The notes: generated by a model from the sequence alone, not told the origin. A DNA stretch of 64,000 nucleotides from Acinetobacter sp. TR3 (GCF_027105055.1 NZ_CP114264.1:2728001-2792000); one strand, 5' to 3'; positions 26,701 through 40,458 are shown, counted from the first letter of the stretch. Numbers and translations: made by a program.

Positions 26701-28611
26701 ATGTCTCACTCATCAAAATTACAAACTGCTGAATTAGATTGGGAAATAGTCGATGGCATCGAAATTCCTATTTCTAAACAATTCGGTGATGTTTACTTTT
26801 CTAAAGACAATGGTTTGCTTGAAACTCGACATGTATTTTTAAATGGCAATGATTTAACCGAACGCCTCTCTCAACTGCACGATTATCAATATTTCTGTGT
26901 AGGTGAAACTGGTTTTGGTACAGGACTCAATATTTTGACCTTGTGGCAACTCTGGCAACAAGTTCGCTTAGATAATCACAGCCATTTACATGTTGTCAGC
27001 GTTGAAAAATTTCCATTAAATAAAGCTGATTTGATCCGTGCACTCAATGTTTGGACAGAACTCAAACCTTTAGCAGAAAAATTGATTCAGCAATATCCCT
27101 TGCCAATCGCAGGTTGTCATCGCTTAAGTTTTCCTGAAGAACGTTTTAGTATTGATTTATGGCTAGGTGATGCTCAGGATATTTTTCCAACGATTCCCAA
27201 AACCCAAGCAGTTAACGCATGGTTCTTGGACGGTTTTGCCCCGTCTTGTAACCCAGATATGTGGCAAGCAAATGTCTTAGATCATATGGTGCGTTTATCT
27301 GATTTTGGAACAACTTTCGCATCCTTTAGTGTCGCAGGCATATTAAAACGTGGGCTTAAACAACACGGCATCCAAATCAGCCGTCCACGAGGTTTTGGTC
27401 ATAAACGAGAAATGCTCAAAGCTATTTGGCTAAATGCTTCACAAGAAGAAACAGACACCGCCGATTCGAAACAAGACATAACGATTCAAAATGAATCTGA
27501 AATAACAAGCTCAGCATCTGTACAGCGACATATTGCGATTATTGGTGCAGGAATCGCAGGTTTAAGCTCAGCATGGGCATTTGCTCAACGAGGACATCAA
27601 GTTGCGATCTACGAGCAAAATGAGCCGCTTTCAGGAGCATCTGGCAATCCCTTGGCGTTGCTCAATCCAAAACTATGCCCAATTGAACAGGCGCATGAAC
27701 ACTTGATGACCTTGAGTTGGCAACATGCGTTGAATTTTTATCCTCGTTTTAAGGCATTTAGACCGATTCAAGTAGAGCAGATTGCATTAAAAAATGCAGA
27801 TGAACTGCTAGGGCTGGTTGAGCAATATCCTGAAAATGTTTTAACTGCAAATACAACGCTTGAATGCCTTCCCCAAACAGAGCTTCCAAGTCTGACCTTA
27901 CATGAAGCTGGCGCAGTTTCACCTCATCAATTACGTGATGAGATTTTACAACATCCTAATATTCGAATAGAAAAAGTAAAAATTTCTCGATTAGAGTCGA
28001 ATGGTAGTCAAGTTACACTCTGGCATGACCAACAAAAAATTGCCATAACGGATCATGCGATTGTCTGTTGTGCTAAACAAAGTGCTGAACTCATCGAAAA
28101 CTATCCAGTCTTAAAGCCAATTCGAGGACAAGTCAGCTGGGTTGAGAATAGCCAGCGGCCTTTAGCACTGGATCAAGCTTATAGTTATGGCGGCTATTGC
28201 ATACAACTGGATGCTTCAAAGTTAATTCTCGGTGCATCTTTTTATCCCAATCGGGATGATGCAGAAGTGCTAACTGAAGATCATGTGCATAACTACGAAC
28301 TTATCCACAGTGTCTTCCCTCAATATGCCGAACAACTTCCAAAGCTGGAGACTTGGCAAGGAAGAGCATCCGTTCGCGCACAAAGTTTAGATTATTTCCC
28401 CTTAGTTGGGAAAATACAAAATCTTGATCAAATCTATACTTTTGCTGGTTTAGGATCGAAAGGTTTTTTATTTGCGCCATTATGTAGTGAAATCTTAGCG
28501 GCACTAATTTTAGGTGAACTCTGCCCAGTTCCTCAAAGTTTATTGGATAAATTAAATCCTCAAAGATTTCAAAAGAAATTAAAAGCTAAAAAACCTTATT
28601 ATTCTGGGTAA
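26701..28611 (+). CDS. mnmC: bifunctional tRNA modification enzyme MnmC
   Basis: Completes 5-methylaminomethyl-2-thiouridine at the wobble position of certain tRNAs. Residues 1-250 form the MnmD methyltransferase: GETGFGTGLNIL (SAM binding), WLGDAQDIFP and WFLDGFAPSCNPDMW. The MnmC oxidoreductase starts near residue 277 with the FAD motif HIAIIGAGIAGLSSAW and ends with TFAGLGSKGFLFAPL. The 636-residue length is normal. The ATG at 26701 follows the previous gene by 17 bases with no clear ribosome site. The linker (about 245-275) is acidic. Confidence 0.95.
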   Translation: MSHSSKLQTAELDWEIVDGIEIPISKQFGDVYFSKDNGLLETRHVFLNGNDLTERLSQLHDYQYFCVGETGFGTGLNILTLWQLWQQVRLDNHSHLHVVSVEKFPLNKADLIRALNVWTELKPLAEKLIQQYPLPIAGCHRLSFPEERFSIDLWLGDAQDIFPTIPKTQAVNAWFLDGFAPSCNPDMWQANVLDHMVRLSDFGTTFASFSVAGILKRGLKQHGIQISRPRGFGHKREMLKAIWLNASQEETDTADSKQDITIQNESEITSSASVQRHIAIIGAGIAGLSSAWAFAQRGHQVAIYEQNEPLSGASGNPLALLNPKLCPIEQAHEHLMTLSWQHALNFYPRFKAFRPIQVEQIALKNADELLGLVEQYPENVLTANTTLECLPQTELPSLTLHEAGAVSPHQLRDEILQHPNIRIEKVKISRLESNGSQVTLWHDQQKIAITDHAIVCCAKQSAELIENYPVLKPIRGQVSWVENSQRPLALDQAYSYGGYCIQLDASKLILGASFYPNRDDAEVLTEDHVHNYELIHSVFPQYAEQLPKLETWQGRASVRAQSLDYFPLVGKIQNLDQIYTFAGLGSKGFLFAPLCSEILAALILGELCPVPQSLLDKLNPQRFQKKLKAKKPYYSG

Positions 28612-28636
28612 ATTATTATTTTAGTTGTTCATTCTT

Positions 28637-28674
28637 TAAATTTGCCAAAATACCCAAGTATTTTGGCAAATTTA
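28637..28674. terminator. bidirectional terminator between mnmC and a rhodanese
   Basis: A perfect 17-base stem TAAATTTGCCAAAATAC with its complement around a CCAA loop, between converging genes. Confidence 0.88.
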
Positions 28675-28680
28675 ACTGAT

Positions 28681-28995
28681 CTATGCGCCTTGTTCTAAAG
28701 CTAAGCCAGCATCACGTGCTGCACGTGTGCCGCCCATCAATACAACATATTCACGAGAATCATCTAAACCGTCTAAAAGCTCTGCTGCGCGTGGTGCTTT
28801 ACTACCACCACCACATAAAATATAAATCGGCTGATCCGCTGCAACCTGAGTCAAACTATCCGCATTAATTTCAGCAATTGGACGATTTAACGCCCCTTTG
28901 ACGTGTGCCTCTGCATAAGCTTTGGCATCTCGGACATCCCAAATGACAGCGCCTTCTGGGAACTCAAATGTTGTAATTTCTTGTTTACGGATCAT
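28681..28995 (-). CDS. single-domain rhodanese-like sulfurtransferase
   Basis: A 104-residue rhodanese domain. VIWDVRDAKAYAEAHVKGA is the opening signature and YILCGGGSKAPRAAELL the active-site loop with its Cys. ATG 28995 follows AAGGAG by six bases, so the nine-residue upstream extension is excluded. It has no signal peptide. Divergent from yajQ. The acceptor of sulfur is unknown. Confidence 0.85.
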   Translation of the reverse strand: MIRKQEITTFEFPEGAVIWDVRDAKAYAEAHVKGALNRPIAEINADSLTQVAADQPIYILCGGGSKAPRAAELLDGLDDSREYVVLMGGTRAARDAGLALEQGA

Positions 28996-29085
28996 TGTGC
29001 ACTCCTTTGATGTAAACAACACTTGGCAAATGAAGAAAACACCCTTAGCATCTCAAATATTCTTTCCCTTTGTAAAGGTCTAACC

Positions 29086-29574
29086 ATGCCTTCTTTTGAT
29101 ATTGTTTCTGAATTAGAGTTATTTGAAGTCAATCATGCTGTACAAAATACAGAAAAAGAGATTGCAACACGTTTTGACTTCCGTGGACAAGACGTTTCAA
29201 TTGAGTTAAATGAAAAAAATAAAGAAATCAAAATCTCAACTGAAAGTGACTTCCAATGCGAACAAGTCTATACCATGCTTGAAAATCACTTCTATAAACG
29301 TAAGATTGATGTACAAGCTTTAGATCCACAAAAAGCCACTGCTTCTGGTAAAAATGTGGTCCAAGTGATCAAGCTGAAAGATGGACTTGACTCAGATACC
29401 GCAAAAAAAATTAATAAAGCCATTAAAGAAAGTGGTATCAAAGCGCAATCTTCTATCCAAGGAGACAAAATCCGTGTCACAGATAAAAAGCGCGATACAT
29501 TGCAACAGGTCATGAACTTTTTACGTGAACAACAATTTGGTCTACCACTTCAATTTAATAATTTCAAAGACTAA
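29086..29574 (+). CDS. yajQ: YajQ family nucleotide-binding protein
   Basis: A 162-residue YajQ (UPF0234) protein. It starts MPSFDIVSELE, carries FDFRGQDVSIELNEKNKEI and ends QVMNFLREQQFGLPLQFNN, all typical. Some members bind cyclic-di-GMP and act with a regulator. ATG 29086 with AAAGG upstream is chosen over the in-frame upstream start at 29023, since family proteins begin at MPSFD. Confidence 0.93.
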   Translation: MPSFDIVSELELFEVNHAVQNTEKEIATRFDFRGQDVSIELNEKNKEIKISTESDFQCEQVYTMLENHFYKRKIDVQALDPQKATASGKNVVQVIKLKDGLDSDTAKKINKAIKESGIKAQSSIQGDKIRVTDKKRDTLQQVMNFLREQQFGLPLQFNNFKD

Positions 29575-29588
29575 GCATTAGGTTCACT

Positions 29589-30083
29589 ATGGCAAAAGAT
29601 AACCGTCTTTATACGCTGGTTAAAACCACTTCTAAATTTCCAAAAAGTATCCGTAGTACGCTATGGAGTAAAGCTTTTGGTCGTGTTGTTCCTATGGTGG
29701 GAACAGCAAATATTCGTTATTTAGAAGTTGATAAAGACCATGTCACTGTGCGCATTGAAAACCAACGTAATATGCAAAATCATATTAAAGGGGTTCACGC
29801 AGCAGCAATGGCTTTATTAGCAGAAACTGCAACGGGCTTTTTAACGGGCTTACATATTCCTGATGATCGGATCTTGTTGATTAAATCATTGCATGTCGAT
29901 TATTTAAAAGTTGCGCAAGGTGGTTTAACTGCTACAGCAAGCTTGTCAGCAGACCAAAAAAAGTTTATTGCTGAACATGACAAAGGCGAGTTATTGATTC
30001 CTGTGACCGTAATTGACGATTCTGGTAACGAACCAATTCAATGTCAAATGCTTTGGGCTTGGCTGCCAAAACGTAAAAAATAG
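29589..30083 (+). CDS. DUF4442 hotdog-fold protein
   Basis: A 164-residue hotdog-fold protein of the DUF4442/PaaI-like group. GVHAAAMALLAETATGFLTGL resembles the core helix of hotdog thioesterases, followed by the strands VDYLKVAQGGLTATASL and PVTVIDDSGNEPIQCQM. The substrate is unknown. It is 14 bases after yajQ and followed by a terminator. Confidence 0.8.
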   Translation: MAKDNRLYTLVKTTSKFPKSIRSTLWSKAFGRVVPMVGTANIRYLEVDKDHVTVRIENQRNMQNHIKGVHAAAMALLAETATGFLTGLHIPDDRILLIKSLHVDYLKVAQGGLTATASLSADQKKFIAEHDKGELLIPVTVIDDSGNEPIQCQMLWAWLPKRKK

Positions 30084-30095
30084 TCTTAGATTTAA

Positions 30096-30125
30096 AATAA
30101 AGCCCAATTAAATTTGGGCTTTATT
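30096..30125. terminator. bidirectional terminator
   Basis: AATAAAGCCCAA / TTGGGCTTTATT between the converging hotdog genes. Confidence 0.85.
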
Positions 30126-30131
30126 GTTTTA

Positions 30132-30545
30132 TCAGCTTGCTAAAAAATCTTGCTTAATTTGTTCTGAGATTTGTCTTTTATTACCATTCACATCAACAGC
30201 AACAAATGTAAAAACACCTTGAGTAATTCGAATCGGATCACGCGAATTGTCGTGACTATTCCATACCTCGATTTGCACCTGTACGGAAGTATTACCGACT
30301 TTCAAAATTTTAGTATAGCAACTAATCACATTTCCAACCTTAACAGGCACAAGGAACGTCATTTCATTAATCGCAATTGTTGCACATCGCCCCTTACTCA
30401 AACGCTCAACATGAATCGCTCCTGCAAGATCCATCTGTGAAACAATCCACCCTCCAAATACATCACCACTCCAGTTTGTATCTGCTGGCATCGCAATATT
30501 CTGCAAGGATAAAACTCCTTCTGGATGATTTGAACGTTCAGTCAT
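30132..30545 (-). CDS. acyl-CoA thioesterase YciA type
   Basis: A 137-residue hotdog acyl-CoA thioesterase. WSGDVFGGWIVSQMDLAGA holds the catalytic Asp and the core helix, with PVKVGNVISCYTKILKVGNTS afterwards. Members hydrolyse short to medium acyl-CoAs. The gene follows trxC by one base, so it is the end of the hydrolase-trxC-thioesterase operon. Confidence 0.9.
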   Translation of the reverse strand: MTERSNHPEGVLSLQNIAMPADTNWSGDVFGGWIVSQMDLAGAIHVERLSKGRCATIAINEMTFLVPVKVGNVISCYTKILKVGNTSVQVQIEVWNSHDNSRDPIRITQGVFTFVAVDVNGNKRQISEQIKQDFLAS

Positions 30546-30546
30546 G

Positions 30547-30984
30547 TTAATGTCCTTGATGTTGCTGTAATTGCTGATTTAACCATTGCTGTAGCTCTGG
30601 TGTACGTAATGCACCACTTATTCTGGCCAATTCAGTCGTCTTATCCATTAAGACCAAAGTCGGAATACTGCGGACATTAAATGCAGCACTTAAACGGGGA
30701 TTTGCTTCAGTATCAATTTTAGCAAACACGACGTGAGGATTATGTTTGGCAACCTCAGCAAAATGAGGTGCCATCATTTTACAAGGATTACACCATTCTG
30801 CCCAAAGATCGATGAGTACAGGTAGATCTGAATGACTAATGAAATGGCTAAAATTTTGTTCATTTAATTCAATTGGCGCTAACGTTAATAATGGTTGATG
30901 GCATTGCCCACAGTTTGGATGAACTGCTAATTTTTCTTCAGGTACACGATTTTTTGCACCACAGGATGCACAGACAATGATCAT
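30547..30984 (-). CDS. trxC: thioredoxin TrxC type with CNPC active site
   Basis: A 145-residue zinc-binding thioredoxin 2. Cysteines 5, 8, 25 and 28 (CASC ... CGQC) make the zinc finger that marks TrxC. The active site is WAEWCNPCKMMAP, with C65-N-P-C68 instead of the usual CGPC, and the cis-proline loop is VRSIPTLVLM. The change may shift redox potential. It is tightly coupled to the hydrolase, whose stop codon abuts its ATG. It is cytosolic. Confidence 0.92.
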   Translation of the reverse strand: MIIVCASCGAKNRVPEEKLAVHPNCGQCHQPLLTLAPIELNEQNFSHFISHSDLPVLIDLWAEWCNPCKMMAPHFAEVAKHNPHVVFAKIDTEANPRLSAAFNVRSIPTLVLMDKTTELARISGALRTPELQQWLNQQLQQHQGH

Positions 30985-31881
30985 TTACATCACTCCGATA
31001 TGTTGATGTAAAAATTCTAATTGGGTTGTGACTGCTTTTTCAAACCAAGAACCGTGATAAATATCGAAATGTTTCATTTCCCACTCATGATAGCTTACAA
31101 ATGGTGCAATATTTGTAGCGGCTTCACGACTAGATTCAATTGGAATCAAAGAATCATGTTTCGCAGCAATAAACAAAACAGGGATATTAATTTTGCGTAC
31201 AAATTGAATCGGACGATAACGCATTAAATTAAAAAATACACGTGCAGGAACTTCACCACTCCAATAATAGTCAGGATTTACAATCGAATGATAACCATAA
31301 TAACTATCAGAGGTCGGTAAAAAGCATAGTTTATGCTGATCTACAACTGGCAAAGTTTTAGGTACTAAACCCATCTTAGACCCCATGTAATCCTGACTAG
31401 AACGCTTCAAAGCCTCTGGATAACGCTGTAATGGGTATAATTTTGCTGTTTCAGCACCATCAACATAAGGCACTTGTACCATCACGGCCTGAATATTTTT
31501 AAGGTCAGTGGCTAAACTAAGCGCATATCCACCGCTTAGAGAAGTTCCCCATAAAATAATACGTCGACTATCAATTAATTTACAATTCGAAGCATATTGA
31601 ACAATGGTTTTCCAATCATCTAGTTGAGCACCGAGTGAAACCAATTCACGTGGTTTTCCTGTGCTGCCCCCCCAATAGCGATAATCAAATAAAATGACAG
31701 CATAGCCAGCTTTAGCGAAACGTTGTGCATACTGAACTAATTTAAATTGGCGTAATCCAGCAAATCCATGTGCCATAAGAATTACAGCAGGTTTAATATT
31801 GGTCTTTGGTAGGTAGAAATCTGCTGCTATGGTTTCTTCGCCACTAGGAACATACAACGGCTCAACTGTATAGGTGTGCAT
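30985..31881 (-). CDS. alpha/beta hydrolase family protein
   Basis: A 298-residue alpha/beta hydrolase (dienelactone hydrolase/DUF1100-like branch). The oxyanion loop MAHGFAGLRQF, the nucleophile elbow WGTSLSGGYALS, and a late catalytic Asp/His near KHDSLIPIE and MKHFDIYHG are visible. No signal peptide is visible. It heads the operon with trxC and the thioesterase, with no gap to trxC. The substrate is unknown. Confidence 0.85.
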   Translation of the reverse strand: MHTYTVEPLYVPSGEETIAADFYLPKTNIKPAVILMAHGFAGLRQFKLVQYAQRFAKAGYAVILFDYRYWGGSTGKPRELVSLGAQLDDWKTIVQYASNCKLIDSRRIILWGTSLSGGYALSLATDLKNIQAVMVQVPYVDGAETAKLYPLQRYPEALKRSSQDYMGSKMGLVPKTLPVVDQHKLCFLPTSDSYYGYHSIVNPDYYWSGEVPARVFFNLMRYRPIQFVRKINIPVLFIAAKHDSLIPIESSREAATNIAPFVSYHEWEMKHFDIYHGSWFEKAVTTQLEFLHQHIGVM

Positions 31882-32004
31882 GCGCGCTCCAATGCTTTAT
31901 CTTATTACTTATCATCATTTATTTGCTACAGACATTTAAACTCAAGATCAAGCTTAATGCTATGATAGAGCATAAAATGTTTTGTTTATTTTTGGAGTGA
32001 CAAG

Positions 32005-32340
32005 ATGTCAGAAAATTTTGGTTTTGCAGGTCAAATCGGCCCTGAGCATGTAGATCAAGTTGTCGAAAAAGGCTTCAAATCTATTATTAATAATCGTCCC
32101 GATATGGAAGGTGGTTCTGAACAACCAACAAGTGCTCAAATTGAAGAATCAGCACGTAATGCTGGTCTAGATTATGTTTACCAACCAGTTGTTGCAGGTC
32201 AGATCACAGAGTTAGATGTTCGTACATTTGCAAATCATTATAACGAATTGCCAAAACCTATTTTAATGTTTTGTCGCACAGGTAATCGCTCTAATAACCT
32301 ATACCAATTAGCAAAGCAGATGGATTTATTGGATGATTGA
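32005..32340 (+). CDS. TIGR01244-type phosphatase-like protein (DUF442)
   Basis: A 111-residue protein with the CX5R loop MFCRTGNRSNN (Cys90), as in dual-specificity phosphatases. This family (N-terminal part of the beta-lactamase-hydrolase-like proteins) is annotated as a sulfur transferase or phosphatase. GGAG sits eight to ten bases before the ATG. It stands alone. Confidence 0.82.
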   Translation: MSENFGFAGQIGPEHVDQVVEKGFKSIINNRPDMEGGSEQPTSAQIEESARNAGLDYVYQPVVAGQITELDVRTFANHYNELPKPILMFCRTGNRSNNLYQLAKQMDLLDD

Positions 32341-32523
32341 ACTCATTATATTTCCTCACCTGATCAAAATAGTGAAATCCGTCTGTCTATAAGATATATG
32401 GTTCTTTTACACTAAATAAAGAACCATAACAAAACTCTCTATTTTTTATGTCTCATATCTTCTTTCAGCCTGTAACTCTTTTCAAATTAGTCCAACTGTA
32501 TCTGCCAGTGAATAACTACACTA

Positions 32524-32555
32524 TAAAAAAACAGCACTGGAGTGCTGTTTTTTTA
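32524..32555. terminator. bidirectional terminator near the lipoprotein gene
   Basis: AAACAGCACT / AGTGCTGTTT with A and T runs of seven bases on the two sides. Confidence 0.88.
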
Positions 32556-32571
32556 AATATAAAAACTATTT

Positions 32572-34590
32572 TTATTGATAAGCAACAAAGATCGTTGAAA
32601 CGTGACCATCAGGAGCTGCTACTGATACTTTGAAAGTATCACCTACTGCACATTCTTTCAAACGGTAACCATAAAAAACTTGCGTACTATTTTTGAAAGT
32701 TGTTGGCGTTGTAAGGTCGAATACACTAGCAACAGGTGAGCTCCCTTGTACTAACTCAGCAGAGCAAGATAAATCATTAGTTTTAGTATTATCTTCAGCG
32801 GTAACACTTATCGTAGAACCTGTTGGCATTGGAACACTTTGCATTGTATTTCCATACAAACGGAAAGATAACAAACCATTACTTGCATTAACATTCGTAA
32901 ATGTTGCCCTATTTTCTGCAAAAGCAAATAATAATTGCTGGCGAAGAATAGCATCTAGATTAGTATCACAGGTTTTTGCAATATTAGGTTGGAGTACCGT
33001 AGATGGTACACAAGACTCTGTTCCTGCACTGCGTCTATATAAATATTCACCTAAGTTATTATTATAAATATTGTCTTCATTATCATCTCTGAAAAAGTCA
33101 CCAATATTTGTATTATTACCCAATATATCTGTCAGTGCATCTACACCTGCCGTATACAAATTATCACCATCTTTATCTATGTATGATTTATCACCTTCAA
33201 CATAAGCTAGAACGGTTATACGATTATCTAAAGGACGTGGGTTTTGAGTACTTATAGTTACCGAGCATATCCCATTCACAGATGAACAATTTGGGTCAAC
33301 TTTACCACCTTCAGAGACAAAGCTAATGACTGTACCATTTGGGACTGGATTTCCAGTACGATCCACCATTCGTGCAGTAATCGTAGCAGTATCCCCATCA
33401 ATAGTATTTTGTAATGAGTTTTTTGATACAGATAAACTTAAACCATTTTGAGTTACACGGCCAGTGGATACAGATACATCTTTAGATACAGCTGAAACAT
33501 TTGTGTCTGAAACTAAAGTCGCTCTTATTTCAACAGGTCCAGGTTTATCTCCTGGATAGAGGTTTACAATCACTTTACCACTCGAATCACTTTTTATAGT
33601 TTTGTTACTACGATTGCCAAATGATACAAACGATAAATCTTCTGGTGTCTGCACTTTCTCAATTAAAATATCTTGATCTGCTACAGGTACACCATTTGCG
33701 TACAAACTAAATTCAATTTGACCCGATGATGCTGAGCCACTTTTTTTAATGCCTAAATTAACTTTATTAGATGTATAAACCAATGAATTGGCTTGCAGTG
33801 CTTTGATACTAACATTAAGTGTAACTTCTGGGATATTTAAACCTTTTGCTGAAATTTTCTGTGTGCCTGTACAGAGCTTCCCATCAGAACCTATCGCTTT
33901 ATAAGACGTTGTAACACTTCCTTGATTTGATGAAACAACTGTTGCTGGTTCAAATTTACCACATGTTGCAGTGAACTCTACATTGACATTATTTTGATTA
34001 ATTTTCGTATTTGCATCTTGAGTTTTTAACGTGATATTTGTTGAGCCACCTGATTCCAGTTGAGTACTAGCTGCTATCAAATCTACTAAAATAATATTGG
34101 TTGCTTGTAGAGAAAAATTAAGCGCTTTTGTTGATGCGATAGTACCACCAAAATCTGCAATTGCAGAAATTTGATAAGCACCATTTGTATTAATATTTTC
34201 AGGTTTAACAGAAATACTCGCTTCACCATCCGTGTTAGTTAATACCGCACCATTAGAACTGCCTAAAACAACACCGCCAGTCACTGTAAATGTAACTAAT
34301 GCTCCACTAATACCTTTACCTGTTTGATCAGTTACTTTTACTTTAGCAATCACTCCTTCTGCTGCAATCGCTTGAGTTGAGTTACCATTCCGATCAATCA
34401 ATTGAACCGCACTAATATTTACAGCTTTTACAGCCTCTCCAGTACTCGGGTTTGTTGTCCCAGTCCCTGAGCCACTACTACTTGAAGACGAACCATAATA
34501 TCCATCACCGCCGCCCCCACAACTTGCCAATAAAATTGACACAGTAATAGCTGACAGCTTCAAAGTCAGTTGTTTTTTATTCATCATCAT
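32572..34590 (-). CDS. Ig-like (Big_1/invasin type) repeat lipoprotein
   Basis: A 672-residue outer-surface or periplasmic lipoprotein. The lipobox LLASC gives Cys24, followed by GGGG and a Ser/Gly linker (residues about 25-50). Three Ig-like blocks follow, about 52-150, 165-255 and 378-470, each with V/T-rich strands and TGxxxxGALVTFT or TGNPVPNGTVISF signatures of Big_1 domains. A separate middle region (260-375) has similar beta character. A region about 470-520 holds DKDGDNLY and DDNEDNIYNN, resembling calcium-binding loops. The protein has several paired cysteines. An adhesin or cell-wall scaffold role is inferred. Confidence 0.8.
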   Translation of the reverse strand: MMMNKKQLTLKLSAITVSILLASCGGGGDGYYGSSSSSSGSGTGTTNPSTGEAVKAVNISAVQLIDRNGNSTQAIAAEGVIAKVKVTDQTGKGISGALVTFTVTGGVVLGSSNGAVLTNTDGEASISVKPENINTNGAYQISAIADFGGTIASTKALNFSLQATNIILVDLIAASTQLESGGSTNITLKTQDANTKINQNNVNVEFTATCGKFEPATVVSSNQGSVTTSYKAIGSDGKLCTGTQKISAKGLNIPEVTLNVSIKALQANSLVYTSNKVNLGIKKSGSASSGQIEFSLYANGVPVADQDILIEKVQTPEDLSFVSFGNRSNKTIKSDSSGKVIVNLYPGDKPGPVEIRATLVSDTNVSAVSKDVSVSTGRVTQNGLSLSVSKNSLQNTIDGDTATITARMVDRTGNPVPNGTVISFVSEGGKVDPNCSSVNGICSVTISTQNPRPLDNRITVLAYVEGDKSYIDKDGDNLYTAGVDALTDILGNNTNIGDFFRDDNEDNIYNNNLGEYLYRRSAGTESCVPSTVLQPNIAKTCDTNLDAILRQQLLFAFAENRATFTNVNASNGLLSFRLYGNTMQSVPMPTGSTISVTAEDNTKTNDLSCSAELVQGSSPVASVFDLTTPTTFKNSTQVFYGYRLKECAVGDTFKVSVAAPDGHVSTIFVAYQ

Positions 34591-34850
34591 TGCTTTTTAT
34601 CCCCAATCAAGCTCACAAAATGGAGCTAGATTATTCATTATAAAAATATAACCAATGTAATCACAATATAGTTTTCATGTAAATATACATTAACTCGAAG
34701 TAAAAAATATTAAAGTGAATTCAATCAAATTATTCAAATAAAACGAGACTACTATTTAAAAAATTTTAATAAATTCAAATTATGAATAGTAATGCAAATT
34801 AAAATTTAATAACTTAGTTTTGACAAGATAATTACCTCTTTCCCCCGAAT
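34591..34850. other. AT-rich intergenic region between lipoprotein and rRNA terminator
   Basis: About 260 bases, strongly AT-rich, with the lipoprotein promoter at its left end. On the right it meets the rRNA terminator. I see nothing else. Confidence 0.5.
34637..34666 (-). promoter_or_regulatory. probable sigma-70 promoter of the lipoprotein gene
   Basis: Minus strand: TTGTGA at 34666-34661 and TATAAT at 34642-34637, spacer 18 bases. The predicted start lies about 40 bases before the ATG. Confidence 0.5.
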
Positions 34851-34885
34851 AAAAAACACCCCCAACTGTTAGGTTGGGGGTGTTT
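34851..34885 (-). terminator. rRNA operon terminator
   Basis: Minus strand: AAACACCCCCAAC stem, six-base loop, GTTGGGGGTGTTT, then a T run of six. It lies just after 5S rRNA. Confidence 0.93.
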
Positions 34886-34895
34886 ATAATTTAAA

Positions 34896-35010
34896 AGCTG
34901 GCGATGACTTACTCTCACATGGCAAACGCCACACTACCATCAGCGCTAAGAGGTTTCACTTCTGAGTTCGGGAAGGGATCAGGTGGTTCACTCTTGCTAT
35001 TGTCGCCAGC
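34896..35010 (-). rRNA. rrf: 5S ribosomal RNA
   Basis: About 115 nt: minus-strand GCTGGCGACAATAGCAAGAG at the 5' end, paired with CATCGCCAGC at the 3' end. The internal CCGAACTCAGAAGTGAAAC is the 5S signature. End positions are by stem pairing. Confidence 0.95.
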
Positions 35011-35167
35011 AAACTGTTTATGGATACTTGCTTTGGTCTTATCTATGCCAAGGCTTTTTCCAAATGAGTTATTAACGGATTAGATATTGAGTCTAACTTT
35101 GTGTTCAGCATTTTAACTAGTTTTCACACTAAATCAAGTTATGTATTGAATTTATCTTGAATACAAC

Positions 35168-35184
35168 AACTGTTTGGGTGTTGT

Positions 35185-35192
<8 letters not shown>
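35168..35192 (-). repeat. arm of 23S rRNA processing stem
   Basis: The bases downstream of 23S (35168-35192) are nearly complementary to those upstream (38068-38092); both share CTGTTTGGG and TTGTATAGTCAAG in inverted order. This forms the RNase III stem that loops out 23S. Confidence 0.8.
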
Positions 35193-38075
<2,883 letters not shown>

Positions 38076-38442
38076 ATACAACCCCAAACAGTCGTTAACA
38101 CATACAAGTCAGTGTTAGCGTTGCAAACTTAATTGCTACTATTCGTTGTCTGTGAACTTAATCACCATACAGCTTCAATCTAAATTCATATACCAAAACG
38201 CTTGATTCAGTGTTTTTGCTAGTTCTCAGATTAAATATTAATTTAACAATTACTTGTTATCTTCCTATTTAATCGAGTTTGAACAATTTATTTCAGACTC
38301 AAATTCTAATCTGTTAATGATTAACTACAGCCTCGTCAGCTTGCAGTAAACTGTGATAAATCACAGAGATTAATAAACCAGTCAAATTAGACTGTATTCA
38401 CTAAACTCTATAATCTTCTTAGCTTGTACTCTGTAAAGTACA
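38076..38442 (-). other. 23S to tRNA-Ala internal spacer
   Basis: About 370 bases of transcribed spacer between tRNA-Ala and 23S. It is AT-rich apart from the 23S processing arm at its left end. No other gene is visible. Confidence 0.7.
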
Positions 38443-38518
38443 TGGTGGAGACTAGGAGAGTCGAACTCCTGACCTCCTGCGTGCAAAGCAGGCGCTCTAC
38501 CAACTAAGCTAAGTCCCC
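38443..38518 (-). tRNA. tRNA-Ala (anticodon TGC)
   Basis: 76 nt on the minus strand: begins GGGGACTTAGCTTAG, anticodon loop CTTTGCACG, ends CTAGTCTCCACCA with CCA encoded. The TGC anticodon makes alanine certain in this position. Confidence 0.97.
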
Positions 38519-38554
38519 AGCTTATCACTTAATGAACGATATATCTTTCAGATT

Positions 38555-38631
<77 letters not shown>

Positions 38632-38645
38632 TCAGATACATCTTC

Positions 38646-38672
38646 GAAGAACAACTTGTTGTGGATTCTTAC
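38646..38672 (-). repeat. arm of 16S rRNA processing stem
   Basis: GAAGAACAACTTGTTGTGG and the following bases (38646-38672) are nearly an inverted copy of 40353-40378 in the leader. Together they enclose 16S as an RNase III stem. One arm has an extra T. Confidence 0.75.
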
Positions 38673-38690
38673 CGATCGTCAATCTTTCGT

Positions 38691-40228
<1,538 letters not shown>

Positions 40229-40430
40229 AAAATCATTAGTAGCTTATGGCTACAAATCTTGGCTCATCAATTTTCTGACTAAAAATTCGCTCAAATAAAC
40301 TTCGAGAAATTTCTACCATTCAATCAATGAAATATTTTCGATCGATCAACCAGTAAAAATCCACACAAGTTGTTCTTCTATTCTCTTAATGATCTTCTCG
40401 ATGATTCGTCATCATCAAGCTAGGTCGGCT

Positions 40431-40458
40431 ATGTTACTCTAATCTAAACTAAAGTCAA
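40431..40458 (-). promoter_or_regulatory. rRNA promoter P2 (proximal)
   Basis: Minus strand: TTGACT (40458-40453), 16-base spacer, TAACAT (40436-40431), then a GC-rich discriminator AGCCGACC, as expected for stringently controlled rRNA promoters. It lies 203 bases upstream of 16S. An AT-rich stretch upstream could be an UP element. Confidence 0.75.
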
